Origin: Nocardioides donggukensis | GTDB lineage: Bacteria > Actinomycetota > Actinomycetes > Propionibacteriales > Nocardioidaceae | Assembly: GCF_014842875.1 (NCBI RefSeq) | Contig: NZ_JACYXZ010000002.1 | Location: 434,001 to 498,000 of the forward strand | DNA length: 64,000 bases | Direction: 5' to 3' | Shown: positions 18,115 to 27,699 of the stretch, piece after piece | How positions within the stretch are numbered: position 1 is the stretch's first letter | Layout: each line of letters starts with the position of its first letter | Position numbers and translations under genes: made by a program | The notes under the pieces: generated by a model | Seen by the model: only the letters and a program-made list of their open reading frames with translations | What the model was told of the DNA's origin: nothing | The model's database searches: none

Positions 18115-18835
18115 AGAAGGGGGCCAGCAGCCACCCGGCGGCCTCGAGCGCACGGCGTACGGCGCGGGCGTGGGCGACCGCGTCCGGGGAGTCGCCGTGG
18201 ACGCACACGGAGTCCACCTCGCGGGCCAGCCGGACCGCCCGCCGGGCCACCTCGGCCTCCTCCCTGACCAGGGCACCGGGACGGTCGCGCGGCACCAGCC
18301 GTCCCTCGGCGGTGTAGCCGCGGTCCGGGAAGCCCTCCCGCCAGGTGGCCCTGCCCGCGGCCGCGGCCTGCTCGAGCAGCACCCCGCCGGACAGGCCCAG
18401 GACCGGCAGGTCCCCGGACCCGGCCAGCACCGCGGCGGCCTGGTCCGGGTCGTCGACGACCCGGTTGTAGAGCGCGCCGTGCGGCTTGAGGTACCCGACC
18501 TCGACCCCGGCCGCCGCGGCGATCTCGGCGAGCACCCCGACCTGGTCGGCGACCTGCTCGGCGAGGACGGCCGGTGCCACGTCGAGCCGCCGGCGGCCGA
18601 AGTGGGCCCGGTCGGCATAGCTGACCTGGGCGCCGATCGCGACGCCGCGTCGGGCCGCACCCTCGCAGACGGCGCGCATGATCTCCGGGCTGCCGGCGTG
18701 GTAGCCGCAGGCCAGGTTGGCGCTGGTCACCACCTCGAGGAGCCCGGCGTCGTCGGTGACCTCCTCGCCCAGGTCGGCGTTGAGGTCGAGCGTCGGCGCG
18801 GCGTGCTCGGCACCGGGGCCACCGGAAGCAGTCAC
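18101..18835 (-). CDS. pxpA: 5-oxoprolinase subunit PxpA (LamB/YcsF family)
   Basis: Subunit A of 5-oxoprolinase, 244 aa. Clear family signatures: LDLNADLGEE at the N-terminus, SANLACGYHAGSPEIMRAV (metal-site region), GVAIGAQVSYAD, VGYLKPHGALYNRV and a final VCVHGDSPDAV. With pxpB and pxpC it makes a complete pyroglutamate-recycling system, which would return glutamate lost by cyclisation to 5-oxoproline. Divergent from the oligopeptidase gene with only 30 bp between the starts. Confidence 0.94.
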   Translation of the reverse strand: MTASGGPGAEHAAPTLDLNADLGEEVTDDAGLLEVVTSANLACGYHAGSPEIMRAVCEGAARRGVAIGAQVSYADRAHFGRRRLDVAPAVLAEQVADQVGVLAEIAAAAGVEVGYLKPHGALYNRVVDDPDQAAAVLAGSGDLPVLGLSGGVLLEQAAAAGRATWREGFPDRGYTAEGRLVPRDRPGALVREEAEVARRAVRLAREVDSVCVHGDSPDAVAHARAVRRALEAAGWLLAPFSSTG

Positions 18836-18865
18836 GCCACCGATCCTCCCCTATTGTCGGCCAGC

Positions 18866-20992
18866 ATGGACGCCCCCACCCCGCCCGTCGCCGCCCGCCG
18901 ACCGACCGAGCGCACCGTGCACGGCCACACCCTCGTGGACGACTACGAGTGGCTCCGCGACAAGGACGACCCGGAGGTCACGGCGCACCTGGAGGCCGAG
19001 AACGCCTGGACCGAGCACCGCACCGCCCACCTGGCCGACCTGCGCGCGACGATCTTCGCCGAGATCAAGGCCCGCACCCGCGAGACCGACCTGTCGGTGC
19101 CGACCCGGATCCGCGGCCACTGGTACTACTCGCGCTCGTTCGAGGGCAAGGAGTACGGCGCCAGCTGCCGGGTCCCGGTCGCGGACCCCGAGAGCTGGAT
19201 CCCCCCGCAGCCGGCCGAGGACGCCTCCGCCGACCTGCCCGCGCTGCCCGACGAGGAGGTCCTGCTGGACCTCAACCAGCTGGCGGAGGGGCACGAGTTC
19301 TTCTCGCTCGGGGGGTCCTCGGTGAGCCCGGACGAGCGCCTGCTGGCCTACTCCACGGACGTGGTCGGGGACGAGCGGTACACGATCCGGGTGCGCGACC
19401 TCGGGACCGGGGAGCTGCTGCCGGACGAGATCGGCGGCGTCCTCGGCGGCGCCACCTGGTCGCGGGACGGCACCGCGTTCTACTACGCCACCGTCGACGA
19501 CAGCTGGCGGCCCGACAAGGTGTGGCGGCACCGGCTGGGCACCAGCACCGACCAGGACGAGGTCGTCCACCACGAGACCGACGGCCGGTTCTGGACCGGC
19601 ATCGGCCGCAGCCGCGACGACCGGTTCCTGATGATCGCCTCGGCGTCGAAGACGACCACCGAGTACCGCGTCCTCGACGCGGACCGGCCCGAGCGCGGGT
19701 TCGAGGTGTTCTGCCCCCGCGCCGACGGCGTGGAGTACCACCTCGAGCCGGCCGTCGTCGCCGGCGCGGCCACCTTCCTGGTGCTGCACAACGGCAACGG
19801 TCCGGACTTCGAGCTGGCGACGACACCCGCCGAGCCCACCTCGCGCTCGGACTGGAGGGTGCTGATCCCGCACACCCCCGGCGTCCGGCTGGAGGACGTG
19901 GACGCGTTCGCCGGCCACCTCGTGGTCCACCAGCGCAGCGAGGGCCTGACCCAGCTGCGGATCTTCGAGCTCGACGACGACGGCGTCGGCCCGGACCACC
20001 TCGTCGAGTTCGAGGACGAGGTCTACACGATCGGCTCGGGAGGCAACCCGGAGTTCTCCCAGCCGGTGGTCCGGCTCGGCTACACCACGATGGCCACCCC
20101 CGGCAGCCTCTACTCCTACGAGGTCGGGTCCCGGGAGCTCACCCTGCTCAAGCGGACCCCGGTCCTCGGCGGCTACGACCCGGCGGCGTACACCGAGCGG
20201 CGACTCTGGGCGACCGCACCCGACGGCACCCGGGTGCCGATCTCGCTGGTGCTGCCGGCCGACGCCCCGCAGGACGGGTCGGTGCCGGTGCTCCTCTACG
20301 GCTACGGCTCCTACGAGGCCTCCATCGACCCGTACTTCTCGATCCCGAGGCTGTCGATGCTCGACCGGGGTGCCGGGTTCGCGATCGCCCACGTCCGGGG
20401 CGGCGGCGAGATGGGCCGGCAGTGGTACGACGACGGCAAGCTGGCCGCCAAGACGAACACCTTCACCGACTTCGTGGCCTGCGCGCGCCACCTCGTCGAC
20501 GAGGGCTGGACCTCCCCCGACCGGCTGGTGGCCGAGGGCGGCAGCGCGGGCGGGCTGCTGATCGGGGCGGTGGCGAACCTGGCCCCGGAGCTCTTCGCCG
20601 GCCTGGTCGCCCAGGTCCCGTTCGTCGACGTGCTGACCACGATGCTCGACTCCTCGCTGCCGCTCACGGTGATGGAGTACGACGAGTGGGGCAACCCGGA
20701 GGGCGATCCTGAGGCGTTCGCGCGGATCCTCGGCTACGCGCCTTACCACAACGTGGCCGCGGTGGACTATCCGCCGATCCTCGCGGAGACCTCCCTGAAC
20801 GACACCCGGGTGCTCTACGTCGAGGCGGCCAAGTGGGTGGCCCGGCTGCGGGCCACGGCCACCGGACGCCGGGACTTCCTGCTGAAGACCGAGATGGCCG
20901 CCGGCCACGGAGGGGTGTCGGGGCGCTACCAGGCCTGGACCGACCGGGCGTTCTCGCTCGCCTGGATCCTGGACCGGATGGGGCTGGCCTGA
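18866..20992 (+). CDS. ptrB: S9 family prolyl oligopeptidase (oligopeptidase B type)
   Basis: Serine peptidase of about 708 aa that should cleave short peptides in the cytoplasm after basic residues. An N-terminal beta-propeller follows the usual DDYEWLRDKDDPEV start. The alpha/beta-hydrolase domain has the nucleophile motif EGGSAGGLLIG, HVRGGGEMGRQWYDDGK upstream, and a C-terminal AGHGGVSGR with the catalytic His. No signal peptide. ATG 18866 lies 8 nt after a TATTGT -10 hexamer (18852-18857), so the mRNA may be leaderless. The 30-bp divergent gap must also hold the pxpA promoter. Confidence 0.93.
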   Translation: MDAPTPPVAARRPTERTVHGHTLVDDYEWLRDKDDPEVTAHLEAENAWTEHRTAHLADLRATIFAEIKARTRETDLSVPTRIRGHWYYSRSFEGKEYGASCRVPVADPESWIPPQPAEDASADLPALPDEEVLLDLNQLAEGHEFFSLGGSSVSPDERLLAYSTDVVGDERYTIRVRDLGTGELLPDEIGGVLGGATWSRDGTAFYYATVDDSWRPDKVWRHRLGTSTDQDEVVHHETDGRFWTGIGRSRDDRFLMIASASKTTTEYRVLDADRPERGFEVFCPRADGVEYHLEPAVVAGAATFLVLHNGNGPDFELATTPAEPTSRSDWRVLIPHTPGVRLEDVDAFAGHLVVHQRSEGLTQLRIFELDDDGVGPDHLVEFEDEVYTIGSGGNPEFSQPVVRLGYTTMATPGSLYSYEVGSRELTLLKRTPVLGGYDPAAYTERRLWATAPDGTRVPISLVLPADAPQDGSVPVLLYGYGSYEASIDPYFSIPRLSMLDRGAGFAIAHVRGGGEMGRQWYDDGKLAAKTNTFTDFVACARHLVDEGWTSPDRLVAEGGSAGGLLIGAVANLAPELFAGLVAQVPFVDVLTTMLDSSLPLTVMEYDEWGNPEGDPEAFARILGYAPYHNVAAVDYPPILAETSLNDTRVLYVEAAKWVARLRATATGRRDFLLKTEMAAGHGGVSGRYQAWTDRAFSLAWILDRMGLA

Positions 20993-21108
20993 GCGCTCCC
21001 ACCCGGCGGGGTGGGGTGGCCTGAGAAGTCCCTGAGAAGTGGTCCGATCGGCAACTATCCGCCCAGACCAATCGTCTGACCCTGTGTAACCGAATCACTC
21101 TCGGGTAC

Positions 21109-21135
21109 GGGAATCTCTCCCGAGCCCGGCGTGTT
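21109..21135 (+). promoter_or_regulatory. SigR/SigE/SigH-type promoter of the sigB-like gene
   Basis: GGGAAT at 21109-21114, then exactly 18 nt, then GTT at 21133-21135. This matches the thiol/heat-stress ECF consensus GGAAT-N18-GTT known for Streptomyces SigR and mycobacterial SigH/SigE. It lies about 60 nt before the ATG of the sigma factor gene. Two direct CCTGAGAAGT copies sit at 21020 and 21031. Seen by eye; regulation is inferred. Confidence 0.65.
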
Positions 21136-21197
21136 CGAACAGGTGTGTGACGGAACCGATGCCCGGTGCCGGTCACTCGACGAAGGAGGGGCGCACC

Positions 21198-22145
21198 ATG
21201 GCCACGATGACCGCGACGCGCGAGATCGAAGGACGCGACAGCGTCGGGCTCTACCTCGACGAGATCGCCCGCAACCCGCTCCTGGACGCCGCGACCGAGG
21301 TGGAGCTCTCCAAGACGATCGAGGCCGGGCTGCTGGCCGAGCGACTGCTGGCCGAGGGCCGGGTGGGCCGCCGCAAGGGCGGTGCCCCGAAGCGCGCCAC
21401 CGAGGACGAGCTGGAGTGGATCGCCGAGCAGGGCCGCAAGGCCGTGGACACGTTCATCACCGCGAACCTGCGACTGGTCGTCTCCATCGCCCGCAAGTAC
21501 GGCCGGGCCCAGATGCCGATGCTGGACCTCATCCAGGAGGGCAACACCGGCCTGATCCGGGCGGTCGAGAAGTTCGACTACACCAAGGGCTACAAGTTCT
21601 CCACCTACGCCACCTGGTGGGTGCGCCAGGCGATCACCCGCGGGATCGCGCAGCAGGCCCGCGTGGTGCGGCTCCCCGTCCACGTCGTGGAGGAGCTGAA
21701 CCAGGTCGGCAGCGCACGCCGCAGCCTGGAGCGTCAGCTGGGCCGGGAGCCCGAGCCCGAGGAGATCGCCCACGAGCTCGGGATGGACCTCGACCGGGTG
21801 ATCGACCTGCTCCGCTGGGGTCGTGAGCACATCAGCCTCGACTCCCCCGTCGACGAGGACGGCGACACCTCGCTGGGCGACCTGATGGCCCAGGAGACCA
21901 CGCCGAGCCCCGACCTCGAGGTGCTCGACGTCGAGAGCCGGGACCGGCTCAACTCGCTGGTCTCCCACCTCGACGACCGGGCCGCGGACATCATCCGCTC
22001 GCGCTACGGCCTGGTCGACGGACGCCAGCACAAGCTCGCCGACATCGGAGCCAAGCACGGCATCTCCGCCGAGCGGGTGCGCCAGCTGGAGCGCGAGGCG
22101 CTGCAGAAGCTGCGCACGTTCGCCGACCCCGACCTGGCTGCCTGA
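21198..22145 (+). CDS. sigB: SigB/HrdD-type principal-like sigma factor
   Basis: Group 2 sigma-70 factor of 315 aa, closely related in regions 2-4 to the principal factor at 7-8.5 kb but lacking its long N-terminal region. It has region 1.2 (DSVGLYLDEIARNPLL), region 2 ([37 protein letters not shown]), region 3 and a region 4 helix-turn-helix (DIGAKHGISAERVRQLE). ATG 21198 follows an excellent AAGGAGG site. Family members are dispensable stationary-phase or stress factors. The upstream ECF-type promoter fits the known control of mycobacterial sigB and Streptomyces hrdD. Confidence 0.93.
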   Translation: MATMTATREIEGRDSVGLYLDEIARNPLLDAATEVELSKTIEAGLLAERLLAEGRVGRRKGGAPKRATEDELEWIAEQGRKAVDTFITANLRLVVSIARKYGRAQMPMLDLIQEGNTGLIRAVEKFDYTKGYKFSTYATWWVRQAITRGIAQQARVVRLPVHVVEELNQVGSARRSLERQLGREPEPEEIAHELGMDLDRVIDLLRWGREHISLDSPVDEDGDTSLGDLMAQETTPSPDLEVLDVESRDRLNSLVSHLDDRAADIIRSRYGLVDGRQHKLADIGAKHGISAERVRQLEREALQKLRTFADPDLAA

Positions 22146-22148
22146 GGG

Positions 22149-22733
22149 CTACCCGGCCAGCTCCGCGAAGACCTCCGCGACCCGCTCGCGGAGGTCTTCG
22201 TGCGTCCCGGTGTTGTCCACGACGTGGGTGGCGATCCGGAGTCGCTCGGCGCGTGAGGCCTGTGCCGCCAGCCGGGCCCGGGCGTCGGCCTCGGACATCC
22301 CCCTCAGCCGGGTCATCCGGTCCACCTGCACGTCCTCGGGGACGTCGACGACCACGACCGCGTCGAAGCCGTCCGCCTGGCCGGTCTCGGCGAGCAGCGG
22401 GATGTCGTGGACCACCACGTCACCCGGCTCGGCGGCCGCCTCGAGCTCGGCTCCCCGGGCCCGGACCCGGGGGTGGATGATCGCCTCCAAGGCCTGCCGC
22501 TTGGCGGGGTCGGCGAAGACCAGGGCACCCACGGCCGGACGGTCCAGCTCGCCGTCGGGGGTGAGCACGTCGTCGCCGAAGGCCGCGACCACCTCGGCCA
22601 GGCCGTCGGTGCCCGGTGCCACCACCTCCCGCGCCAGCAGGTCGGCGTCGACGAGCACCGCGCCGAGGTCGACGAGGATCGCGGCCACCGTGCTCTTGCC
22701 GGAGGCGACGCCTCCCGTGAGTCCCACGCGCAT
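22149..22733 (-). CDS. coaE: Dephospho-CoA kinase
   Basis: Phosphorylates the 3'-hydroxyl of the ribose of dephospho-CoA using ATP, the last step of coenzyme A synthesis. The P-loop [12 protein letters not shown] is at the N-terminus, followed by [31 protein letters not shown] and [15 protein letters not shown]. At 194 aa it is the stand-alone form, without the GrpB-like C-terminal domain fused to it in mycobacteria. ATG 22733 is chosen; an in-frame start 9 nt upstream is possible. Convergent with the sigB-like gene, 3 bp apart. Confidence 0.95.
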   Translation of the reverse strand: MRVGLTGGVASGKSTVAAILVDLGAVLVDADLLAREVVAPGTDGLAEVVAAFGDDVLTPDGELDRPAVGALVFADPAKRQALEAIIHPRVRARGAELEAAAEPGDVVVHDIPLLAETGQADGFDAVVVVDVPEDVQVDRMTRLRGMSEADARARLAAQASRAERLRIATHVVDNTGTHEDLRERVAEVFAELAG

Positions 22734-22756
22734 GGCGGTCACAGTAGCCTCACGCC

Positions 22757-24019
22757 ATGCCCGCGCCGCCGCTGTCCCCCGGTGACCGGGTCGCCCTGCT
22801 GCTGCCCGGCTCCACGACGTACGTCGAGCACGTGCTCGCCCTGCTCCGGGCCGGGATCCACCCGGTCCCGCTCGACCCCCGCTCGACGTCCCGCGAGCGC
22901 GAGCGGCTGCTCGCGGTGGTGGACCCGCACCACGTCGTGGAGCGGGCCGACGACCTGGCCGCGCTGGCCGCGCGGTGCGGCGCCGACCACGGCCCGCCGA
23001 GGTGCCGGCCGATGCACTGCACCAGCGGCACCACCGGGACGCCGAAGGGGGTCGACTCGGGCCTGCTCTCCCCGGCCGACGCCGCCTCCCTGGTGGCGGA
23101 GGAGGCCGACCTGTGGGGGTTCGGCCCCGACGACGTGAACCTGGTGCTGAGCCCGCTTCACCACTCCGCGCCGCTCCGGTTCGCCCTCGGCACGCTGCTG
23201 GCGGGTGGCCGGGTGGTGGTGCCCGGCGGCGGCGAGCAGCGCGCGTTCGACGCCGCCGAGGTGACCGAGACGATCCGGGGCCTGGGCACGGCCCGACCGG
23301 TCACGATGTTCTGCGTCCCGACCCACCTGCAGCGGCTGTTCGCGCACTGGGACGCCGTCGGGGTGCCCGACACCTCGGCCTTCCGGCTGGTGGCCCATGC
23401 CGGCGCTCCGTGCCCGCCCGCGGTCAAGCGCCGGCTGCTCGAGCTGTTCCCGGCCGGGTCGACCTGGGAGTTCTACGGCTCGACGGAGGGGCAGTTCACG
23501 GCCTGCCGCTCCGAGGAGTGGCTGGAGCGGCCGGGCACGGTGGGCCGCGCCCGGCCCGGGCGGCGGCTGCGGGTCGCGGACGACGGCACGATCTGGTGCA
23601 CGGTGCCCCGGCACGCCCGGTTCGGCTACTTCGGCGACCCGGACCGGACCGCCGAGGCCTGGCAGGGGGACGCGTTCACGGTCGGAGACCTCGGACGTCT
23701 CGACGACGCCGGCTACCTGTTCCTCGACGGCCGCCGGGAGGACCTGATCATCACCGGCGGGGTGAACGTCTACCCCGTCGAGGTCGAGAACGCCCTGCGC
23801 GAGCACCCGGGCGTGCACGACGTCGCGGTCTTCGGGGTCCCCGACGACCACTGGGGGCAGCGGGTCTGCGCCGCGGTGGTCGGGACGGCCTCGGCCGAGG
23901 AGCTCGACGGTTTCGCGCGCAGCCGGCTCTCCCCGCCGAAGCGGCCCAAGGAGTTCCGCCCGGTGCCGGACCTCCCCCGGACGGCGACGGGCAAGGTCCG
24001 GCGCAGCGAGCTGCAGTGA
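22757..24019 (+). CDS. AMP-dependent acyl-CoA synthetase/ligase, short form
   Basis: ANL-superfamily adenylating enzyme expected to activate a carboxylic acid with ATP and CoA. Motifs: [12 protein letters not shown] (P-loop), [42 protein letters not shown] and the C-terminal catalytic Lys region TATGKVRR. At 420 aa it is ~80-100 residues shorter than usual, mainly because the N-terminal substrate domain is trimmed. Substrate unknown. A TAGCCT hexamer (22745-22750) ends 6 nt before the ATG, consistent with a leaderless transcript; the start is divergent from coaE. Confidence 0.87.
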   Translation: MPAPPLSPGDRVALLLPGSTTYVEHVLALLRAGIHPVPLDPRSTSRERERLLAVVDPHHVVERADDLAALAARCGADHGPPRCRPMHCTSGTTGTPKGVDSGLLSPADAASLVAEEADLWGFGPDDVNLVLSPLHHSAPLRFALGTLLAGGRVVVPGGGEQRAFDAAEVTETIRGLGTARPVTMFCVPTHLQRLFAHWDAVGVPDTSAFRLVAHAGAPCPPAVKRRLLELFPAGSTWEFYGSTEGQFTACRSEEWLERPGTVGRARPGRRLRVADDGTIWCTVPRHARFGYFGDPDRTAEAWQGDAFTVGDLGRLDDAGYLFLDGRREDLIITGGVNVYPVEVENALREHPGVHDVAVFGVPDDHWGQRVCAAVVGTASAEELDGFARSRLSPPKRPKEFRPVPDLPRTATGKVRRSELQ

Positions 24020-24054
24020 CGGCAGCCGGGCACCGCGGGCCCCGAGCAGCACGC

Positions 24055-25356
24055 TCAGTCGAGCCGGACGGTGCCGCTCGGGGTGACGAGGAACCGCCTG
24101 CCGTGCGGCCCCTGCCAGGCGAAGGTGCCCTCGGGTGTCCGCCGGTAGTGCCAGCGGCGGGCGGTCTTGGCGCGGTGATGTCGTCGGCAGAGCGGCGCCA
24201 GGTTGCCGGGGTGCGTCTGGCCCGGCGGCCCGTGCTCGTCGTAGGGGGTGATGTGGTCGACGTCGCAGCACCGGGCGTCGCGCTCGCACCACGGGAAGAC
24301 GCAGTGCCGGTCGCGCAGGATCACCAGCTCCCGCATCCAGGCCGGCGGGTCGTGCCCGTCGACCGCGTCGTCGCGGCCCCGGTCCAGCACCGGCACGACG
24401 GTCACCCGACCGCGGCCGACCCAGGCCCGGATCCGCTCCAGCGTGGCGGCCCCGAGGCGCTCGGCCGTGCCGGTGCCGACCCGGTCACCGAGGACGTCGG
24501 CGAGGTCGGCATGCAGGTAGAGCGTGCTCCGGGACCGGCCCCCGGCGCCGTCCACCTCCCCGGCAGCTCCCGCGGCCTGGTCGACGATCGTCCCCAGCGC
24601 CCGGATCTTGCGCACCTCCAGCCCGTCGTCGTCACCGGCGGCACCCAGCTCGGCAGCCCGACGGCAGACCAGGTCGTGGACGTCGGTGAGCACCTGGGTG
24701 TCACCGATGACCTCCAGGAACGACGTCCCGACCCAGCGCGAGAGCGGACCGGCCGTCGTGCCGACGCCGTGGGTGAGCCGAACGCTCCACGAGTCCCGCG
24801 CGGTCTCCTCGGCCTCGGCCTGCTCCTCGGCGTCGAAGAGCGCCTGCGCCTCGGCCACCGCCCGGTCGATCCGCCCCGGGCCGCACGAGTCCACGATCCC
24901 GGCCAGGCAGCGGTCGACGTGCGCCGCGGCCTCCGGGGAGAGCGTCACCGTGGCCTGCGCCACCCGTCGCGCCCGCCAGGGCGCCACCTCCAGCGCCTCC
25001 ACCCGCTCCCAGATCGCCGGCAGCCGGTGCTCCAGCTCGAGGGCGTCGGCCATGAGCGCCATCCCCGCCCGGGTCGAGACCCCCAGGGCCGCCGCGAACG
25101 GCTCGGCGGTGAACGCCGCCACCAGCGGCGTGCCCTCACCACCGAGCAGCTCGTCGCAGTCCGCGACCTCGCCCCAGCAGGACGCGTCACCGTCGGGCAG
25201 CGCGGGATGCAGCGCACACCACTGGGCGGCGTACCGCAGCTTGCGCCGCTCCGAGGCGCGCGACTGCTGCTCGGCCTCCTCGGCGAGCTCGAGCAGCCAC
25301 TCGGCATCGAGGTCTCGCACCTCGATCGGCTGCCCGGTCACGTCCACCTCGATCAT
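24055..25356 (-). CDS. DUF222 / HNH endonuclease domain protein
   Basis: Member of the multi-copy actinobacterial DUF222-HNH family (433 aa). The N-terminal two thirds is the helical DUF222 region (WLLELAEEAEQQSRASERRK, APWRARRVAQATVTLSPEA). The C-terminus has the HNH nuclease core: HCVFPWCERDARCCDVDH, then GNLAPLCRRHHRAKT, with paired Cys for zinc. Related copies are often scattered in a genome and behave like mobile or selfish elements; function is not established. The start is uncertain between ATG 25356 and 25368. No inverted repeats or target duplications are seen at its ends. Confidence 0.88.
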   Translation of the reverse strand: MIEVDVTGQPIEVRDLDAEWLLELAEEAEQQSRASERRKLRYAAQWCALHPALPDGDASCWGEVADCDELLGGEGTPLVAAFTAEPFAAALGVSTRAGMALMADALELEHRLPAIWERVEALEVAPWRARRVAQATVTLSPEAAAHVDRCLAGIVDSCGPGRIDRAVAEAQALFDAEEQAEAEETARDSWSVRLTHGVGTTAGPLSRWVGTSFLEVIGDTQVLTDVHDLVCRRAAELGAAGDDDGLEVRKIRALGTIVDQAAGAAGEVDGAGGRSRSTLYLHADLADVLGDRVGTGTAERLGAATLERIRAWVGRGRVTVVPVLDRGRDDAVDGHDPPAWMRELVILRDRHCVFPWCERDARCCDVDHITPYDEHGPPGQTHPGNLAPLCRRHHRAKTARRWHYRRTPEGTFAWQGPHGRRFLVTPSGTVRLD

Positions 25357-25430
25357 GAGACCAGCCAAGCACCAGCCACCGACAGTCCGACGTCACCGGT
25401 GTCCCCGCGTGAGGTCCGGGTCGATCCGGC

Positions 25431-26549
25431 TCAGGTGCAGGTCCGGCCGCCGTACGTCGGGTTCCGCCCGTCGATGCGCTGACCGGTCTCCAGCACCCGG
25501 TTGCCGGAGCGGTTCCACCCGTCGGTGGGGCTGCCGCGCGGGAACCACACGCCGTAGTAGCCCACGCAGCCGAAGAGCCGCTGGCTGAAGACGTTGTCGA
25601 TGAAGCGGGTGTTGAGCACCTTGTGGCCGCCCTCGGGCGAGGCCTCCGAGGGGTGGTAGTCGTGGGCGTAGATCGAGAACCCACCGCCGGCGATGAGGTT
25701 GTCGCGCACCACGATGTCGCGGCTGGTGCGCCTGCCGTTCCAGATCGCGACGGCGGAGGTGGCGCTGTTGTTGTCGTCCGACGTCATCTTGTAGGTGTTG
25801 TGCCGGATGACCCCGTGGGCGGAGCCGACGGTCTGGTAGCCGTCCACGTGGCCGTTGGCGGTGCGGGTCGTGAAGTTGTGGAAGTAGCTGTTCTTGATCC
25901 GGAAGTTGTCGCCGGTGGTCTGCGAGTAGCCGGTGTCGGCCCAGCCGAAGATCCCGTCGTTGACCCGGCGGCAGTCGAGCCGACCGACGACGAGGCTCGT
26001 CCCCTGGTGCCAGACGCAGGCGTGGACTCCTCGCCGACCGTCGGTGAGCACCCGGCGGATCGTCGCGCTGGCGCCGTTCTGCACCTTGATCACGCCGGTG
26101 CCGTTGGCCGCCTCACCCGTGCGGCCGCTGTGACAGGTGACCTTCACGTCGCGGATCGTCACGTTGCGCGCCTCGATGCTGAGGCAGCCCAGGATCCGCT
26201 GGCAGGACACGACGGCCCCGGCCCGGCCGATCCGGATCACCGAGCGGGCCCGGGTGCCCCGGTCCCGGATCCCGTCCGGGCACTTGGATGCCTTCGGCCC
26301 GGTCGAGCGGAGGCCCGGCCAGCCGCACGCGTGCAGGTGGGTCCAGACGTAGTCGCCGTCAGAGGCGCAGGCCGCGGGAACCGCGGCTGCGGTGCCCACC
26401 GCGGCGGCTGAGGGCAGGGGCGAGGTGCTGACCCCCGCCGAGGGTGCCGGGGCAGCCCGGCCGCCCGTGAGCGGGAGCACCACGAGGGCGCCGGTGAGGA
26501 GGGCGGCGAGGGCGCGCAGCGCGCGTCGTGTCGGGGGGTGGGGGGTCAT
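25431..26549 (-). CDS. Secreted right-handed parallel beta-helix protein
   Basis: Exported protein of about 372 aa. A signal peptide is clear: basic MTPHPPTRRALR, then hydrophobic ALAALLTGALVVLPL and a likely cut near GRAAP. The mature protein has repeating short strands and asparagine ladders typical of beta-helix folds (IEARNVTIRDVKVTCHSG, HNTYKMTSDDNNSATSAV, DNLIAGGGFSIYAHDY). Such folds occur in polysaccharide lyases and surface adhesins; no catalytic residues can be named. Start ATG 26549 has a GGAAGGA site. A -10-like TACAGT lies at 26631-26626 on the minus strand. Confidence 0.8.
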   Translation of the reverse strand: MTPHPPTRRALRALAALLTGALVVLPLTGGRAAPAPSAGVSTSPLPSAAAVGTAAAVPAACASDGDYVWTHLHACGWPGLRSTGPKASKCPDGIRDRGTRARSVIRIGRAGAVVSCQRILGCLSIEARNVTIRDVKVTCHSGRTGEAANGTGVIKVQNGASATIRRVLTDGRRGVHACVWHQGTSLVVGRLDCRRVNDGIFGWADTGYSQTTGDNFRIKNSYFHNFTTRTANGHVDGYQTVGSAHGVIRHNTYKMTSDDNNSATSAVAIWNGRRTSRDIVVRDNLIAGGGFSIYAHDYHPSEASPEGGHKVLNTRFIDNVFSQRLFGCVGYYGVWFPRGSPTDGWNRSGNRVLETGQRIDGRNPTYGGRTCT

Positions 26550-26654
26550 CGTGTTCCTTCCGAGCAACGGTGCGCGCCGCCCCCCGCCGAGCACGGACGT
26601 CGTCCTCCGGCACGCGCTCCGCGGCACTGTAGTGCAGATCGCGGGGCGACGGGC

Positions 26655-27605
26655 TCAAGCCGGCCGATTGAAGGTGCGGCGGTACTGCTGCGGGCTCACC
26701 CCGCGGCCACGCGTGAAGTGGTGGCGCAGGGTGGCGGCGTTGCCGAAGCCGGTCTCCGCGGCGATCCACTCCACGGGGTGCTCGGTCTGCTCGAGCAGCT
26801 CCTCGGCGGCCACGAGCCGCTGCGCGGTCACCCAGGCGTGCGGCGTGGTCCCGGTCTCGTCCCGGAACCGGCGGGCGAAGGTCCGGGGGGACATGTGACT
26901 GCGCCGGGCCAGCGCCTCGACCCCGAGGTCCTCGGCCAGGTTCTCCAGGATCCAGGTCAGCAGCGGCCCGAGCGTCTCCGCACTGCAGTCGGGCACCGCC
27001 CGGGCGATGAACTGGGCCTGGCCGCCGTCGCGGTGCGGCGGCACCACCATGCGCCGCGCCGCAGTCGCCGCCACGTGCGCCCCGAACTGCTGGCGCATCA
27101 GGTGCAGCGCCGCGTCGAGCCCGGCCGCGGAGCCGGCCCCGGTGATCACCGGGCCGTCCTGGACGTAGAGCACGCCGGGGTCGACGCTCGCGGCCGGGTA
27201 CGCGGCCGCCAGCTCGCCCACGTGCCGCCAGTGGGTGGTGCACCGTCGTCCGTCGAGCAGCCCGGCCTCCCCCAGCACGAAGGCGGCCGTGCAGTGGGCG
27301 AAGATCGTCGCCCCGCGCTCATGGGCGCGTCCGACCAGGTCCGCGACCTCGGGCGAGGGCTCGCGGAAGTCCCGCTTCGGGGAGACGCAGACGAGGTCGG
27401 CGGTCTCGGCGACCTCGAGCCCGTGCTCGACGTACAGGTCGAAGCCGGAGGAGCCGCGGACCCGGCCGGGCCGTGGGGTGACGACGCTGAAGTCGAAGAC
27501 CGGGTTGTCGTCCTCGGCGTGGAACGGCTCGGCCCACACCTCGCACATCGACCCCAGCCCGAAGGGCTCGGCACCGTCCTGGACCACCACCGCCACGGAG
27601 CGCAT
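26655..27605 (-). CDS. GlxA-family transcriptional regulator (DJ-1/PfpI plus AraC)
   Basis: Predicted DNA-binding regulator of 316 aa. The N-terminal ~170 residues are a DJ-1/PfpI amidotransferase-like domain (SVAVVVQDGAEPFGLGSMCE, IFAHCTAAFVLGEAGLLDGR with the Cys at the nucleophile elbow). The C-terminal ~100 residues are an AraC helix-turn-helix pair (DLGVEALARRSHMSPRTFARRF, WIAAETGFGNAATLRHHF). The inducer is unknown. It is divergent from a 54-aa membrane protein gene, and the shared 93-bp gap holds repeated CTGCCA-type half-sites, so autoregulation and control of that gene are likely. Confidence 0.88.
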   Translation of the reverse strand: MRSVAVVVQDGAEPFGLGSMCEVWAEPFHAEDDNPVFDFSVVTPRPGRVRGSSGFDLYVEHGLEVAETADLVCVSPKRDFREPSPEVADLVGRAHERGATIFAHCTAAFVLGEAGLLDGRRCTTHWRHVGELAAAYPAASVDPGVLYVQDGPVITGAGSAAGLDAALHLMRQQFGAHVAATAARRMVVPPHRDGGQAQFIARAVPDCSAETLGPLLTWILENLAEDLGVEALARRSHMSPRTFARRFRDETGTTPHAWVTAQRLVAAEELLEQTEHPVEWIAAETGFGNAATLRHHFTRGRGVSPQQYRRTFNRPA

Positions 27606-27625
27606 GTGCCGAGCATGACAGAGGG

Positions 27626-27699
27626 TTGGCAGATAATCAATGGGGCATGTCATCACTGCCACTGGTGGCAGGATCTCCGGCGAGACAGAATTACTGCCA
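27626..27699. promoter_or_regulatory. Candidate operator: repeated TGGCAG half-sites
   Basis: The divergent gap contains CTGCCAC-TG-GTGGCAG (27656-27671), a 7-bp inverted repeat with a 2-nt centre, plus TTGGCAG at 27626-27632 and CTGCCAT just at the small gene start (27695-27700). A GATAAT hexamer (27632-27637) could be a -10. Four half-sites with alternating orientation suggest binding by the adjacent GlxA-type regulator; this is inferred. Confidence 0.5.

Noticed and set aside
17832..18317. Open frames of 107-161 codons across the pxpA-pxpB spacer on the plus strand
   Set aside because: No ribosome site, Arg/Pro-rich random composition, and one overlaps the end of pxpA antisense; the SSTEGPVPSTGN periodicity only reflects the 21-bp DNA repeats.
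24055..25356. HNH protein as part of an insertion element or defence island
   Set aside because: No inverted repeats, direct repeats, transposase, methylase or other defence genes flank it; DUF222-HNH copies are widespread in these genomes.
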